A DNA stretch of 64,000 nt from an uncultured bacterium (GCA_937921485.1 CAKZSV010000006.1:1-64000), one strand, 5' to 3'. Positions 37,610 to 46,321 are shown, counted from the first letter of the stretch. A program made the numbers and translations. Notes: generated from the sequence alone by a model not told the origin.

Positions 37610-38530
37610 ATGAGCTTTTCTGAAACGTCCCGTGAAGTCTTTCAGGTTGATGAAAAAACCAAACTACTTACCTACATCTGGATGCCAAAAACAAAACTTC
37701 GCGCGGTTTTCATTGGCATACACGGTGGGATGGCACATGCCGGCGACTGGGTGACTCCCGCGCTTTTTTTCATAAAAAAGGGCATTGCCACCTACGCGCC
37801 AGATCTTCGCTGGCACGGCACCTATCCCCAGTACAACCCCGGCGGCAAAGTTTTTTTTCACATCGATTCCTACGATCAGTATGCAAGCGATGCCGATACA
37901 TTCGTAAAATGGGTTGCCGCAAAACATCCCGGCGTTCCCATCTTCATCATTTCACATTCAAACGGCGCACTCATTTCCCTCTACTATGGCCTCACCATTG
38001 GCCGCGATGCCGACATCAAGGGTTTCATTATTTCATCGCCCTGGCTGAAGAACATGGTAGAAGTATCGCCCATTATGCTGAAGCTTGCGAAAATTTTAAA
38101 TAAGATTGCTCCCACCCTGCCGGTAAAACCGGAACCTCTCACGGACAATCTCACACACGACAAAGACATCACCGCGCGGCATCATGCTGATGAAGCTGCA
38201 GGGCTTCGAGGAACCACGGCATCCGTCCGCCTCGGCATTGAGTCAATGAAAACGCAGGAGTGGGTGCTCAACAACATCGCGTTCTGGAAAAAGTTTCCCG
38301 TCTTTGCGGTCGTTGCCGGACAGGACAAGCTGGCAGACCCTGATGTGAGCGAAGCAGCACTTAAAAAAATTCCGGCTAATCTTTTAACGTACCATCGGTA
38401 TGCGGAAAACTATCATGAAAATTTTAATGAAGTGAACAGGGAAAAAATCTTTATCCAGATATCGCAATGGGTTGACAAGCTCCTTTCGCAAAAATCAGAA
38501 AACCCGCAGAAACCGAAAGGAAAGAAATAA
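37610..38530 (+). CDS. Alpha/beta hydrolase (lysophospholipase/monoacylglycerol lipase-like)
   Basis: 306 aa, with AGAGAGG 7-8 nt before the ATG. No signal peptide, so cytoplasmic. The oxyanion-hole motif is FIGIHGGMAHAG; the nucleophile elbow is ISHSNGALISLYYG (Ser117). Acid and His candidates are in VVAGQDKLADP and ENYHENFNE. The pattern fits the serine-aminopeptidase/monoglyceride-lipase-like group (Hydrolase_4), with a lid region rich in Pro and Leu at about 165-220. A strong terminator follows. Confidence 0.85.
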   Translation: MSFSETSREVFQVDEKTKLLTYIWMPKTKLRAVFIGIHGGMAHAGDWVTPALFFIKKGIATYAPDLRWHGTYPQYNPGGKVFFHIDSYDQYASDADTFVKWVAAKHPGVPIFIISHSNGALISLYYGLTIGRDADIKGFIISSPWLKNMVEVSPIMLKLAKILNKIAPTLPVKPEPLTDNLTHDKDITARHHADEAAGLRGTTASVRLGIESMKTQEWVLNNIAFWKKFPVFAVVAGQDKLADPDVSEAALKKIPANLLTYHRYAENYHENFNEVNREKIFIQISQWVDKLLSQKSENPQKPKGKK

Positions 38531-38561
38531 GCTTCCGATACTACCTCATATTGCATTTCAA

Positions 38562-38588
38562 AAGAGCCCTCAGAGGGCTCTTTTTTTT
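38562..38588 (+). terminator. Rho-independent terminator of the hydrolase gene
   Basis: AGAGCCCTC and GAGGGCTCT with a minimal loop, followed by TTTTTTTT, 32 nt past the stop codon. Confidence 0.9.
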
Positions 38589-38609
38589 GCCCGCAGTCCA
38601 CAGCAAATA

Positions 38610-39708
38610 GGGCTCTGACCCCTACACGGGCTATAATTCATTGTTTGGAGGCTCTGACCCTCCAGAACGAGCTTAATATTGAGGTTCTGACCCCTGCTCG
38701 ACTCTCACCCCAAAAAAACATAAAAATTTTAAAAAAATTTTTATGTTTATACCATCTCCATCGTATTAATAGGTGAAGGGCAATATTATAATTTTAATGG
38801 AGGTGGGTGATGCCGCGTCCTTATCGCATTCAAGAACCGGAATTAACCTATCATATTGTTTCCCAATGCATCGAATGGCGCGATATGATTGCTGATGAGG
38901 AAATAAAAGAACTCTTTCTGGAAGTACTCCGGCGAAGCAGGCAAAAATACGAATATCGCCTCATTGCATATTGCATCATGCCTAATCACATTCATCTCGT
39001 TATTCACACCACCCGCGAAGGCGCACAAATTTCAAGAATTGTGCAGTATATTAAAGCGCGATTTGCGGAAATGTATAATAAACTACTGAAGAGAACTGGA
39101 CCTTTCTGGAATGGGCGATATAAAGACAGCATCATTCAATTCGCAAAGGACGCATTTCATTATTTGCTATGGCTTATCTGGTACCTGGCTTTCAATCCTG
39201 TGCGGAAAAGATTATGCGCAAATCCATTAAAGTATCGTTATAGCAGTATCCTGGCATATCTAGATGAAGATACTGATGTGGGAGTACCGATTGAACATCA
39301 TGACTTTTTTTTAAAACTTGGAAATACCTTCAAAGAGCGAGTGAAAAATTTTCTTCGGTACGAAGATATGTATCGGAAGCGGCATGCGATTTTTGACTGG
39401 GTATAGCTTATTGTAATTGACTCAATATCAAAACAAAGCTTCTTTTCGTCACACTACACGCTTGTAAATAAATCAATTTTTTGTCCGCACAAAAGTCAGT
39501 TTTTTTAATCAACCAATACAATTAAGAAGCAACCGGTTTTACCCTAATAACATCAACAACCATTTGAATAAATCTCGAACGATTTTCAACATTAATTGTA
39601 AGCAAATTTTCTTAAGCTTTCTCGTGTGAGTTCGATGGTTTTTCAGGGTCAAAGCCTGTTGGAGGCTTGGAGACAAAGCCTTTTGAGCAAGGGAAGGGTC
39701 AGAGCCCC
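38610..39708 (+). mobile_element. RAYT element: transposase gene with inverted flanking motifs
   Basis: Left side: three GGCTCTGACCC-type motifs (38610-38623, 38650-38660, 38683-38695) spaced about 33-40 bp. Right side: the complementary form GGGTCAAAGCC (39646-39656) and GGGTCAGAGCCCC (39696-39708). The transposase gene sits between. A 26-bp A/T palindrome (38719-38745) precedes the gene. The ends are by inspection only. Confidence 0.65.
38810..39406 (+). CDS. REP-associated tyrosine transposase (RAYT), IS200-like
   Basis: 198 aa from ATG 38810, with GGAGG 6 nt upstream. A Y1 HUH transposase of the REP-associated type: MPRPYRIQEPELTYHIV at the N-terminus, CIMPNHIHLVIHT with His60-x-His62 forming the HUH motif, GPFWNGRYKDSII, and the helix with WYLAFNPVRK (candidate catalytic Tyr125) followed by RYSSI. 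This family cleaves and rejoins single strands next to hairpin repeats and drives REP/BIME spread. It may handle the inverted GGCTCTGACCC-like motifs that flank it, or the two-hairpin repeats elsewhere in the window. It ends YRKRHAIFDWV. Confidence 0.85.
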   Translation: MPRPYRIQEPELTYHIVSQCIEWRDMIADEEIKELFLEVLRRSRQKYEYRLIAYCIMPNHIHLVIHTTREGAQISRIVQYIKARFAEMYNKLLKRTGPFWNGRYKDSIIQFAKDAFHYLLWLIWYLAFNPVRKRLCANPLKYRYSSILAYLDEDTDVGVPIEHHDFFLKLGNTFKERVKNFLRYEDMYRKRHAIFDWV

Positions 39709-39810
39709 TTTGGAGTTGGAGAGACCTTTTGTGGATATTTTTCTGATTACAAGATTTCCTCTTGACAGATAGCCATAATGGCAGGGGTGATAGGTGTTAA
39801 ATGAACCGAT
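39407..39810. other. 404-bp intergenic region, right flank of the RAYT element
   Basis: The first part (to about 39485) is partly duplicated at 41408-41475. Contains the right-end motifs at 39646-39656 and 39696-39708. No gene. Confidence 0.55.
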
Positions 39811-41295
39811 ATGAGCATACCAATTACTTACATTGACCTTCTGATGATCCTTGTTCTAACTTTGCTTGTATCCATCGCAATCTCGGTGTATATCCATAAC
39901 AGAAACAGCAACATAAACCGGCTCTTTTCGCTTTTTATGCTTAATGTGACTGCCTGGCTCTTTCTGTCAATGCTACATTTCCTGTTCAGACAGCACCTCG
40001 CGGTACTTCTGGCATTTCAGACGGCTGTCGGCTCTTTCATGGGGATTACATTTTACTATTTTGCTCTGGTTATCGTCGACGAACAGCATATGCGACGAAG
40101 ATGGGAAAATGCCCTCGCAATCGTTCCCGCGGCAATTGCAGGATGGTATATCATCACAATCATCCACCCTGACCTGCTTGCGGATTTCAACAGCCGCGTG
40201 CGCTATGAAGGGATTAAGCTTCATCGACCGGGAGACTTGCCTTACTGGGCATACACGACGTGGCTTTTTTCAGCCTTCATTATGGGGTATGGCGTCCTCA
40301 TATCCGGATTGCGCAGAAAAGGCGATACACAGGCGCGGAAACGCATACGCAATGTCCTTTGGGCAAGCATACTCGGGCAGCTTACCACCCTGGGTATTAA
40401 TAACTTATCTTCAATTCTCGGTCTTGGCCAGCCTGGCTGGATCGCCTTGATGCCCATTCTGGCTTCGCTTTGCTGGATTGGTGTTTCAATCATCAGGGAT
40501 AGGATATGGACGGTGGAATATCTTCTCGAAGTAATTCGGCAAAGCGAGGAAAAACTCGGCGAGCGCAACCGCATTATCGAAGCTGACCTTGAGCTGGCAC
40601 GTCTGATTCAGAAAAAACTCCTCCCCGATAAGGCCCCACAGCTACCCGGTCTCGGAGTGCACGCGGTGTATCTCCCGGTGGATAAAGTGGGAGGTGATTA
40701 CTATGATTTCATCGTGGAACATAACGTCCTGGGAGTGTTGCTTGCGGACGTAAGCGGCCATGGCATCGCAAGCGCATTTCTCTCTTCCATAATTAAAATG
40801 GGATTTAATTATCATGCAGGAAGCAACGGCCCCGCGCTTTTTAAGACCCTGGATCGTCTCGTGGCCGAGAAAGGCGCTAATGCCATGTTCGCAACAGCGG
40901 TGTTCTGCAGAATTGATACCGGCACCATGAGGCTTACAAGCTGCCGCGCCGGTCACTGCCCGCCACTCGTTATCAGGAGCGGTTCGGGAGAAATAGTTTC
41001 CATTGAAACACCGGGCAGGGCATTGGGGATGAATCTGGGAGAGCCCCGTTACCATATTGGCGAGATTGAACTCTCTCGGGGTGACAGGATTTTTCTCTAT
41101 ACCGACGGTGTCACCGAAACAATGAACTCTGACAGGGTGCTTTTTGACGAAGAACGGCTAAAGAATGCATTGCGTGAAGGGATGGGGTACGCGCTGGAAG
41201 AATTCTGCGAGAAACTTCTCGCCAAGCTAAAGGAATTCTCCGGGGACAATCCTCAAGGCGACGACATCACCATTATAGCGGTGGAAGTAAAATAG
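39811..41295 (+). CDS. 7TM sensor with SpoIIE-type PP2C phosphatase domain
   Basis: 494 aa. Residues 1-240 have seven hydrophobic segments of the N-terminal 7TM-sensor type (first MILVLTLLVSIAISVYIH, last WIALMPILASLCWIGVSII), then a coiled-coil linker (RQSEEKLGERNRIIEADLEL), then a PP2C domain (about 265-490): VGGDYYDFIV, LADVSGHGIASAFLS, LYTDGVTETM and PQGDDITIIAV supply the metal-binding acids. The protein is a membrane-bound serine phosphatase, likely feeding an anti-sigma or partner-switch pathway. It lies between an intact RAYT 3' end and a decayed copy of that end. No strong Shine-Dalgarno. Confidence 0.85.
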   Translation: MSIPITYIDLLMILVLTLLVSIAISVYIHNRNSNINRLFSLFMLNVTAWLFLSMLHFLFRQHLAVLLAFQTAVGSFMGITFYYFALVIVDEQHMRRRWENALAIVPAAIAGWYIITIIHPDLLADFNSRVRYEGIKLHRPGDLPYWAYTTWLFSAFIMGYGVLISGLRRKGDTQARKRIRNVLWASILGQLTTLGINNLSSILGLGQPGWIALMPILASLCWIGVSIIRDRIWTVEYLLEVIRQSEEKLGERNRIIEADLELARLIQKKLLPDKAPQLPGLGVHAVYLPVDKVGGDYYDFIVEHNVLGVLLADVSGHGIASAFLSSIIKMGFNYHAGSNGPALFKTLDRLVAEKGANAMFATAVFCRIDTGTMRLTSCRAGHCPPLVIRSGSGEIVSIETPGRALGMNLGEPRYHIGEIELSRGDRIFLYTDGVTETMNSDRVLFDEERLKNALREGMGYALEEFCEKLLAKLKEFSGDNPQGDDITIIAVEVK

Positions 41296-41325
41296 GAGCC
41301 GACGATTCCAAAAAGCCATTAACGC

Positions 41326-41475
41326 TTCGTTGTTCATAAAGAGTGAAAAGCTTTTTGTGGTACGAGGAAATGTATCGGAAACGGCATGCGATTTTTGACT
41401 GGGTATAGGTCATTGCAGTTTACTCAAGATCAAAACTGTTTATTCTTTTCCGTCACTTCTCGCCTGCGTAAACAG
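41326..41475 (+). pseudogene. Remnant of RAYT C-terminus and its downstream flank
   Basis: Closely matches the intact element at about 39340-39485: both encode MYRKRHAIFDWV followed by a stop codon, and the similarity continues for about 65 nt beyond it with several substitutions. The N-terminal four-fifths of the gene is missing, so it is a relic of a second copy. Confidence 0.8.
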
Positions 41476-41484
41476 CAATAACCG

Positions 41485-42033
41485 CTACCAGCGACAGCCG
41501 ATGCCGGCAACCAAACTATCATATGCCCTGTTATTGGACCCCCACAGTCTCTGCAAATAAAATGAGACAAATATCCAGCTTTCATCCCTTGTCAGACTGA
41601 GACAACAGCTTTCGAAGTTCATTTTATAAAATCCGACATCGCATCCAATAACAATAAAATCATTGTACAACCCGCGTCTTTCGTTAAGGTTAATATCACC
41701 AAATCCAGTAAAAAGTCGTATCATAAGACTATTTGTTTCATAGATCCTTATTCCAACATCCATCCTGGTGTCCAGCGCAATGATTAACGCTAAAGGATTA
41801 ATATTCACACTTACATCAAATCTATACATCTGAATGCCCATGGTGCAATAGAAATCAATATAATAATCATCAGAATCATAACCATCCAAATCTTCAGACA
41901 GCCAATATCCCCAACCACCAAAAACGCTCCACCAAAATGTATTGCCCGTTGAACATTCAGCATTCCTGTTTACACCAATAACAAAAACAATAACACATAC
42001 TATGTATATGAATTTTATCTTCATTATAGGCAT
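41485..42033 (-). CDS. Exported hypothetical protein
   Basis: 182 aa from MPIMKIKFIY (42033), with GAGG 8 nt upstream; the frame runs on to 42141 into a GC-rich stretch that looks unlike coding here. A signal peptide (IYIVCVIVFVIGVNRNAEC) precedes a Tyr/Asp-rich, probably beta-stranded part (DLDGYDSDDYYIDFYCTMGI). No family recognised. It lies beside the RAYT relic in the rearranged zone, and codon use appears more AT-rich than in neighbours. Confidence 0.5.
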   Translation of the reverse strand: MPIMKIKFIYIVCVIVFVIGVNRNAECSTGNTFWWSVFGGWGYWLSEDLDGYDSDDYYIDFYCTMGIQMYRFDVSVNINPLALIIALDTRMDVGIRIYETNSLMIRLFTGFGDINLNERRGLYNDFIVIGCDVGFYKMNFESCCLSLTRDESWIFVSFYLQRLWGSNNRAYDSLVAGIGCRW

Positions 42034-42372
42034 GATTTTTACCTCGTCCCCACCGCACGATCCCTGTTCCTCCGCTCCGTCCCCGCCGCCGGTCGCGGTC
42101 TCCTCTTCCGAGGTTTCAAAGTAGCCGCAGTCAGTTTCCACGTTGTCAATAAAAAAATGACCACTTTTAGTTTATCATCATTGCTCTGCCGCGCTGAGTT
42201 AATCTGCACTGCTCAAAAGCCTGCTACTCATGTGTGTTATATTAGAGCGATAAATTGAAGCTGTACTAATATTATTCTTCCTTCACGCCTCTTTCCCCTT
42301 TGCGTCTTTTTTCTTGACATTTAAACCGCATCATGCATGCTCAAAGCAAATCTCTTTTGGATGTTCGGCACT
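42034..42372. other. 339-bp intergenic region with a GC-rich patch
   Basis: About 42040-42125 is notably GC-rich and Pro/Ala-like in translation on the plus strand, against an AT-rich surround. It may be a relic of mobile DNA. The remainder holds the divergent promoters. Confidence 0.35.
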
Positions 42373-42792
42373 ATGAATTGTAAAAAAATTTTTTTCCTGC
42401 TTATCCTGTTGCCCTTTGTCTTTTTATCACTCTCCTGCGATGACGAGGAAAATGACCCCGTAAAAATTCGCATTTTCTGCTACAGTTCAGAAGCCAACGC
42501 GGGATTTGCCGGCTGGTATATTAAAAACGGCCAGTCGCCGGAGTTTTTCACCGTTACCACACCGCAGGGTAGCGTGTACTATCTGGAAATCATCCTTGAA
42601 GATCTCGAAGAGGTCGAAATAGAAGTCATTACGCTTCAGGCATCCTCATCGCTCGCAATAAAAATCTACAAGGACACTGAGAAAGTAAAAGAAGTAAACC
42701 AGGACGCAAGTTCGTATCCAACCATCATTCGGTTGAATACTACCTATAAATATGGTGAAAGCTCCGATAAATCATCCAGCTCTTCTTCATAG
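42373..42792 (+). CDS. Hypothetical lipoprotein with Ser tail
   Basis: 139 aa from MNCKKIFFLLILLPF; earlier ATGs at 42361 and 42337 are possible. The signal peptide ends in lipobox LSLSC, followed by an acidic DDEENDP linker. The mature part is a short beta-rich domain (KIRIFCYSSEANAGFAGWYI, then IEVITLQASS) ending in a run of Ser residues. No known family, but the shape resembles small beta-sandwich lipoproteins. Confidence 0.55.
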   Translation: MNCKKIFFLLILLPFVFLSLSCDDEENDPVKIRIFCYSSEANAGFAGWYIKNGQSPEFFTVTTPQGSVYYLEIILEDLEEVEIEVITLQASSSLAIKIYKDTEKVKEVNQDASSYPTIIRLNTTYKYGESSDKSSSSSS

Positions 42793-42823
42793 AAGTCATA
42801 ACAGAACCGTCATTCAGAACTCG

Positions 42824-43012
42824 ATGAATAAAATATATATCATCTCAATAATTTTTTCATTATTCGTAAGCCTCCAATGCGGCGATGAACCCCGCGAGCC
42901 CAGAATATTTTTTTCCCAGTTCCACAAGCGCAGGAACCTCTCTTTTGCAGGGATAGCAATAACTCGCGAAAAAGCTGAGAACCACCGGTTTTTCTTTTAT
43001 CAGCGTCGATAG
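42824..43012 (+). pseudogene. Lipoprotein gene fragment fused to antisense of thioredoxin fragment
   Basis: Starts with a lipoprotein signal (MNKIYIISIIFSLFVSLQC, then GDEPREP), but from about 42900 the frame is the antisense of the truncated thioredoxin gene at 42860-43132, so the downstream part is not natural sequence. An incomplete lipoprotein gene at a deletion junction. Confidence 0.5.
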
Positions 43013-43132
43013 TGTTACAAGATTTCCTTTTAAATCGAATAGCGCGAAACGGGGGGCATTGCGTGCATGAAGTGGCACAAGTCCTGCCATCACGAGCATA
43101 ATGATAAGAGCACTAAACTTTCGATTTTTCAT
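42860..43132 (-). pseudogene. Thioredoxin-like (TlpA/ResA-type) protein, 3' truncated
   Basis: A signal peptide (MKNRKFSALIIMLVMAGLVP) is followed by the thioredoxin N-terminal half: FALFDLKGNLVTLSTLIKEK, then VVLSFFASYCYPCKREVPAL with active-site CYPC. The family normally continues for about 90 more residues; here the frame stops after KKYSGLAGFIAALEAYE at the junction with the lipoprotein fragment. The loss of half the fold makes function unlikely. It would have been an exported disulfide reductase. Confidence 0.7.
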
Positions 43133-43358
43133 ATAACCAGCACATCCCCCTTGGGTTTTATATCATATCAGTCAATTGCGCCTGTGGAGAAAGATACTTC
43201 CCCATTTCGTTCATCTCGTCAATTCAATTTTCAGATAGTATGAAGTTGCAAAAATTCTTGAAATTGCAAAATAATTTCCGAAAATGTGACATAATACAGC
43301 CTTTTTTTGCCGATAATATAAGGGACTACGTTTCATTTCACCGCATACGGAGTGTACC

Positions 43359-45608
43359 ATGAAAAAAACGATTATGATCATCGGGGGCGGTCTTCTGCAA
43401 GTTCCGCTCATTCAAAACGCACAGAGAATGGGGCTTTCAACCATCGTTACCGATTATAACCCAAATGCCATAGGCATGAAATACGCTGATATCCCCATCG
43501 TGATGAGCACGCGCGACATAGAGGGGTCAGTGCGCGTTGCGCGCTCGCAGAATGAAATCACCCCGATTAGTGCGGTGCTGACCGCCGGGACGGACGCCTC
43601 CATGACGGTGGCGGCAGTGGCAAATGCCCTGGGACTGCCGGGCATCCGCTTTGAAGACGCTGAGGCGGCCACCAATAAAATTAAAATGCGCATGCGCCTC
43701 ACCGAACATCATGTGCCTTGTCCGAAATTCCTGCCCGTCTGGTCGCTTGCAGATGCAAAGCGCGCCTGTCAGATTTTAAAATTTCCAGTTGTAATGAAGC
43801 CCGCCGACAATATGGGCGCCCGTGGGGTGATGCGTATCGATTCAAAATCGAAAATTGCCGAAGCGTTTCATTTCGCAAAAAGCGCTTCCCCGAGCGGTGA
43901 ACTCATCATTGAAGAGTTTATGGAAGGGCCAGAGCTTTCGATAGATGCGGTTATATATAACGGCGAAATCACCATCACCGGCGTGGCGGACCGTATCATC
44001 GAGTATCCTCCGTATTTCGTAGAAACCGGCCATACCATGCCGTCGCATCTGCCGAAAGAGCTTCAGGATGCGGCCTGCGAGGTCTTTAAAAAAGGGGTCA
44101 GAGCCCTCGGTATTAACCCCGGTTGCGCCAAGGGCGACATCAAAATCACCGAAAAAGGGGCAATGGTGGGTGAAATTGCCGCGCGCCTCTCCGGCGGTTT
44201 CATGTCGGCCTATACCTATCCTCTTTCCACCGGTGTCAATCTCCTGCAGGCCGCAATCGAGGTTGCCCTGGGGCAGGAGCCTTCCAATTTAGAGCCGCTA
44301 TATCATAAGGTGAGCATTGAGCGAGCCATCATCGCTGAACCCGGCATTGTGCGGCGCATAAGCGGGCTTGAGGATGCGCTCAAAGTACCTAACATCGAAG
44401 AAATTTTCATGAACGTAAAACCCGGTGACCGCATCATTCGCCCCCGCTCAAACGTTGAAAAGGCAGGCCATATCATTGCCGTTGCTCAAACGCTTGAAGA
44501 AGCAGAGCAGGCAGTGAATCGGTGTAAGGAATTCATCCGTATCGAGGTTTTCACCGGCGATGAAATCAGCATGGAGACAATTTATCTTTCCGCGCGCGAA
44601 AAGCTGAAAAAATTCTGCTATGTCTGCAAATCCTGCGACGGCAAGGACTGTCCAGGCGGCGTGCCCGGCATGGGGGGTATTGGCAGCGGTTCATCGTTTC
44701 GCAGTAACATTGAAGCTTTAAGAAAGTATAAAATTTCCACGCGCATCATCCATAACGTCACTGCTCCGGATACCTCGACCACCTTCTTCGGGCAAAAACT
44801 CTCCTTCCCGGTCATGGCCGCACCCATCACCGGCACAGTCACCAATATGGGCGGCGCAATGGATGAGCTTGAATACAACCGTGCGGTGGTCAAAGGATGC
44901 ATTGACGCGGGAACCATCGCCTTTGTAGGCGATGGCGCCACTCCCGATAAGTACAAACTCGGCCTCCAAGCCCTTGCGGAATACGAAGGAACGGGGGTGC
45001 CGATTTTTAAACCAAGAAGCAACAACAGGGAAATCATCGAGCGAATCAAAGCCGCCGAAAAGGTGCATTCCATCGCAGTCGGCATCGACATCGACGCGCT
45101 GGTATTCAAAACCATGGCAATGAAAAACCAGCCTGTCGGTCCAAAGAGCATTGAGGCACTTAAAGAGATAATCTCAACAACTGAAATTCCTTTTATTCTT
45201 AAAGGAATTATGAATGCGCATGATGCTGTTCTGGCAGTTGAAGCCGGCGCTCATGCAATCGTCGTTTCCAACCATGGGGGGCGCGTCCTCGATGAAATGG
45301 CCGGTTCAATGGATGTGCTCGAAGATATTGTGCGGGAAGTGAAAGGTAGAATACGAATCCTCATCGATGGCGGCTTTCGGACAGGCGTTGATGTACTGAA
45401 AGCCCTGGCTCTCGGCGCAGACGCAGTGCTTATAGGAAGGCCGATTGCCATTGCCGCGGTCGGCATGGGTGCTCGAGGCGTTTCATTCTACCTTGAGCGG
45501 CTGCATTATGAATTCGAACAGGCGATGATCCTCACCGGCTGCCAGACAGTGGCCGATATCTCAAGAGAAATCGTGAGAAAAAACGGAGCCGTCGGTATAA
45601 AATCGTAA
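43359..45608 (+). CDS. ATP-grasp / FMN-dependent alpha-hydroxyacid oxidase fusion
   Basis: 749 aa. Residues 1-400 are an ATP-grasp ligase domain: MKKTIMIIGGGLLQVPLIQ (pre-ATP-grasp fold), FPVVMKPADNMGARGV (nucleotide loop), ELIIEEFMEGPE and MVGEIAARLSGG (metal ligands). A Cys linker (Cys420, 423, 426, 431; CYVCKSCDGKDC) leads to GGVPGMGGIGSG and a TIM barrel of the alpha-hydroxyacid-oxidase type, with FMN Lys615 (FILKGIM), catalytic His639 and Arg642 (VSNHGGR) and phosphate-binding LIDGGFRTG and GADAVLIGRP. Stand-alone versions of the C-half, with the same Cys motif, are common in Firmicutes. The fusion's substrate is unknown; activation of an acid plus oxidation or reduction is possible. No operon partner is evident. 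Confidence 0.85.
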   Translation: MKKTIMIIGGGLLQVPLIQNAQRMGLSTIVTDYNPNAIGMKYADIPIVMSTRDIEGSVRVARSQNEITPISAVLTAGTDASMTVAAVANALGLPGIRFEDAEAATNKIKMRMRLTEHHVPCPKFLPVWSLADAKRACQILKFPVVMKPADNMGARGVMRIDSKSKIAEAFHFAKSASPSGELIIEEFMEGPELSIDAVIYNGEITITGVADRIIEYPPYFVETGHTMPSHLPKELQDAACEVFKKGVRALGINPGCAKGDIKITEKGAMVGEIAARLSGGFMSAYTYPLSTGVNLLQAAIEVALGQEPSNLEPLYHKVSIERAIIAEPGIVRRISGLEDALKVPNIEEIFMNVKPGDRIIRPRSNVEKAGHIIAVAQTLEEAEQAVNRCKEFIRIEVFTGDEISMETIYLSAREKLKKFCYVCKSCDGKDCPGGVPGMGGIGSGSSFRSNIEALRKYKISTRIIHNVTAPDTSTTFFGQKLSFPVMAAPITGTVTNMGGAMDELEYNRAVVKGCIDAGTIAFVGDGATPDKYKLGLQALAEYEGTGVPIFKPRSNNREIIERIKAAEKVHSIAVGIDIDALVFKTMAMKNQPVGPKSIEALKEIISTTEIPFILKGIMNAHDAVLAVEAGAHAIVVSNHGGRVLDEMAGSMDVLEDIVREVKGRIRILIDGGFRTGVDVLKALALGADAVLIGRPIAIAAVGMGARGVSFYLERLHYEFEQAMILTGCQTVADISREIVRKNGAVGIKS

Positions 45609-45640
45609 CTCGAAAAAAAACAATTTACCGCAAATTGTGA

Positions 45641-45669
45641 TTGACAATCTCTTTTTCTTAAAGTATTAT
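45641..45669 (+). promoter_or_regulatory. Sigma-70 promoter of the 45737 gene
   Basis: TTGACA and TATTAT separated by exactly 17 bp; about 67 nt upstream of the ATG at 45737. The best canonical promoter in the window. Confidence 0.75.
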
Positions 45670-45736
45670 TATACCAATGGAAGTTACATCGGTGCGTGCA
45701 TGCGCCGAAATTATTTTTTGGAGGTAGTTTGTTATC

Positions 45737-46300
45737 ATGAAATTACTGAAATTAGCAGCCCTCGTTTTGGCCGCACTCGTACTGGTGCCTGCTTCAAGCT
45801 ACGCCATCATCGACGCGGGAGTATATGGCGGCTATTCGCTTGCATCGCTTGAAACAGAAGCCTACACCAAAGATATGAACGGCTGGGAATACGGTTTCTT
45901 CGGCCATGTCACCATGGGTATTCCTCTGCTCTTCACCGTTGGTCTTGGCGGCTTCTACCAGAGAGCCGACGCAAGCATCGAATTCAACGGAACCGATGTG
46001 GACGCGACCCGTACTTCATACGGCATTGACGTGATGGGAACGATTGAGCTTCCTGTTCTTCCGGTAAATCCTTTCGCCCGCGCGGGAATCGCCATAAACG
46101 AATCGTATGAGCTTGACATCGCAGGTGCAGAAAAAAATGAAAAGAAATTCGGTTCATATTATTTCGCAATCGGCCTGGGTTATTCCTTCATTCCCATGAC
46201 GCGCCTCTTTGCAGAGTACGTATATAATTATTCCAAACAGGAAAACGAAACCACAATTCAGTCCAATTCCATCCACGTGGGAGCAATGCTGACCATATAG
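45737..46300 (+). CDS. Outer-membrane beta-barrel protein (OMP_b-brl type)
   Basis: 187 aa with GGAGG in the leader. A signal peptide (KLLKLAALVLAALVLVPASS, cleavage near SYAIIDAG) is followed by an 8-strand-like pattern of alternating hydrophobic residues (GGYSLASLE, FGHVTMGIPLLFTVGLGGFY, IDVMGTIELPVLPV, FAIGLGYSFI, RLFAEYVYNY), ending in the C-terminal strand HVGAMLTI. Likely a small outer-membrane porin-like or adhesin protein. It has its own strong promoter and terminator. Confidence 0.75.
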   Translation: MKLLKLAALVLAALVLVPASSYAIIDAGVYGGYSLASLETEAYTKDMNGWEYGFFGHVTMGIPLLFTVGLGGFYQRADASIEFNGTDVDATRTSYGIDVMGTIELPVLPVNPFARAGIAINESYELDIAGAEKNEKKFGSYYFAIGLGYSFIPMTRLFAEYVYNYSKQENETTIQSNSIHVGAMLTI

Positions 46301-46321
46301 TTATCCATATTTGCGCACATG

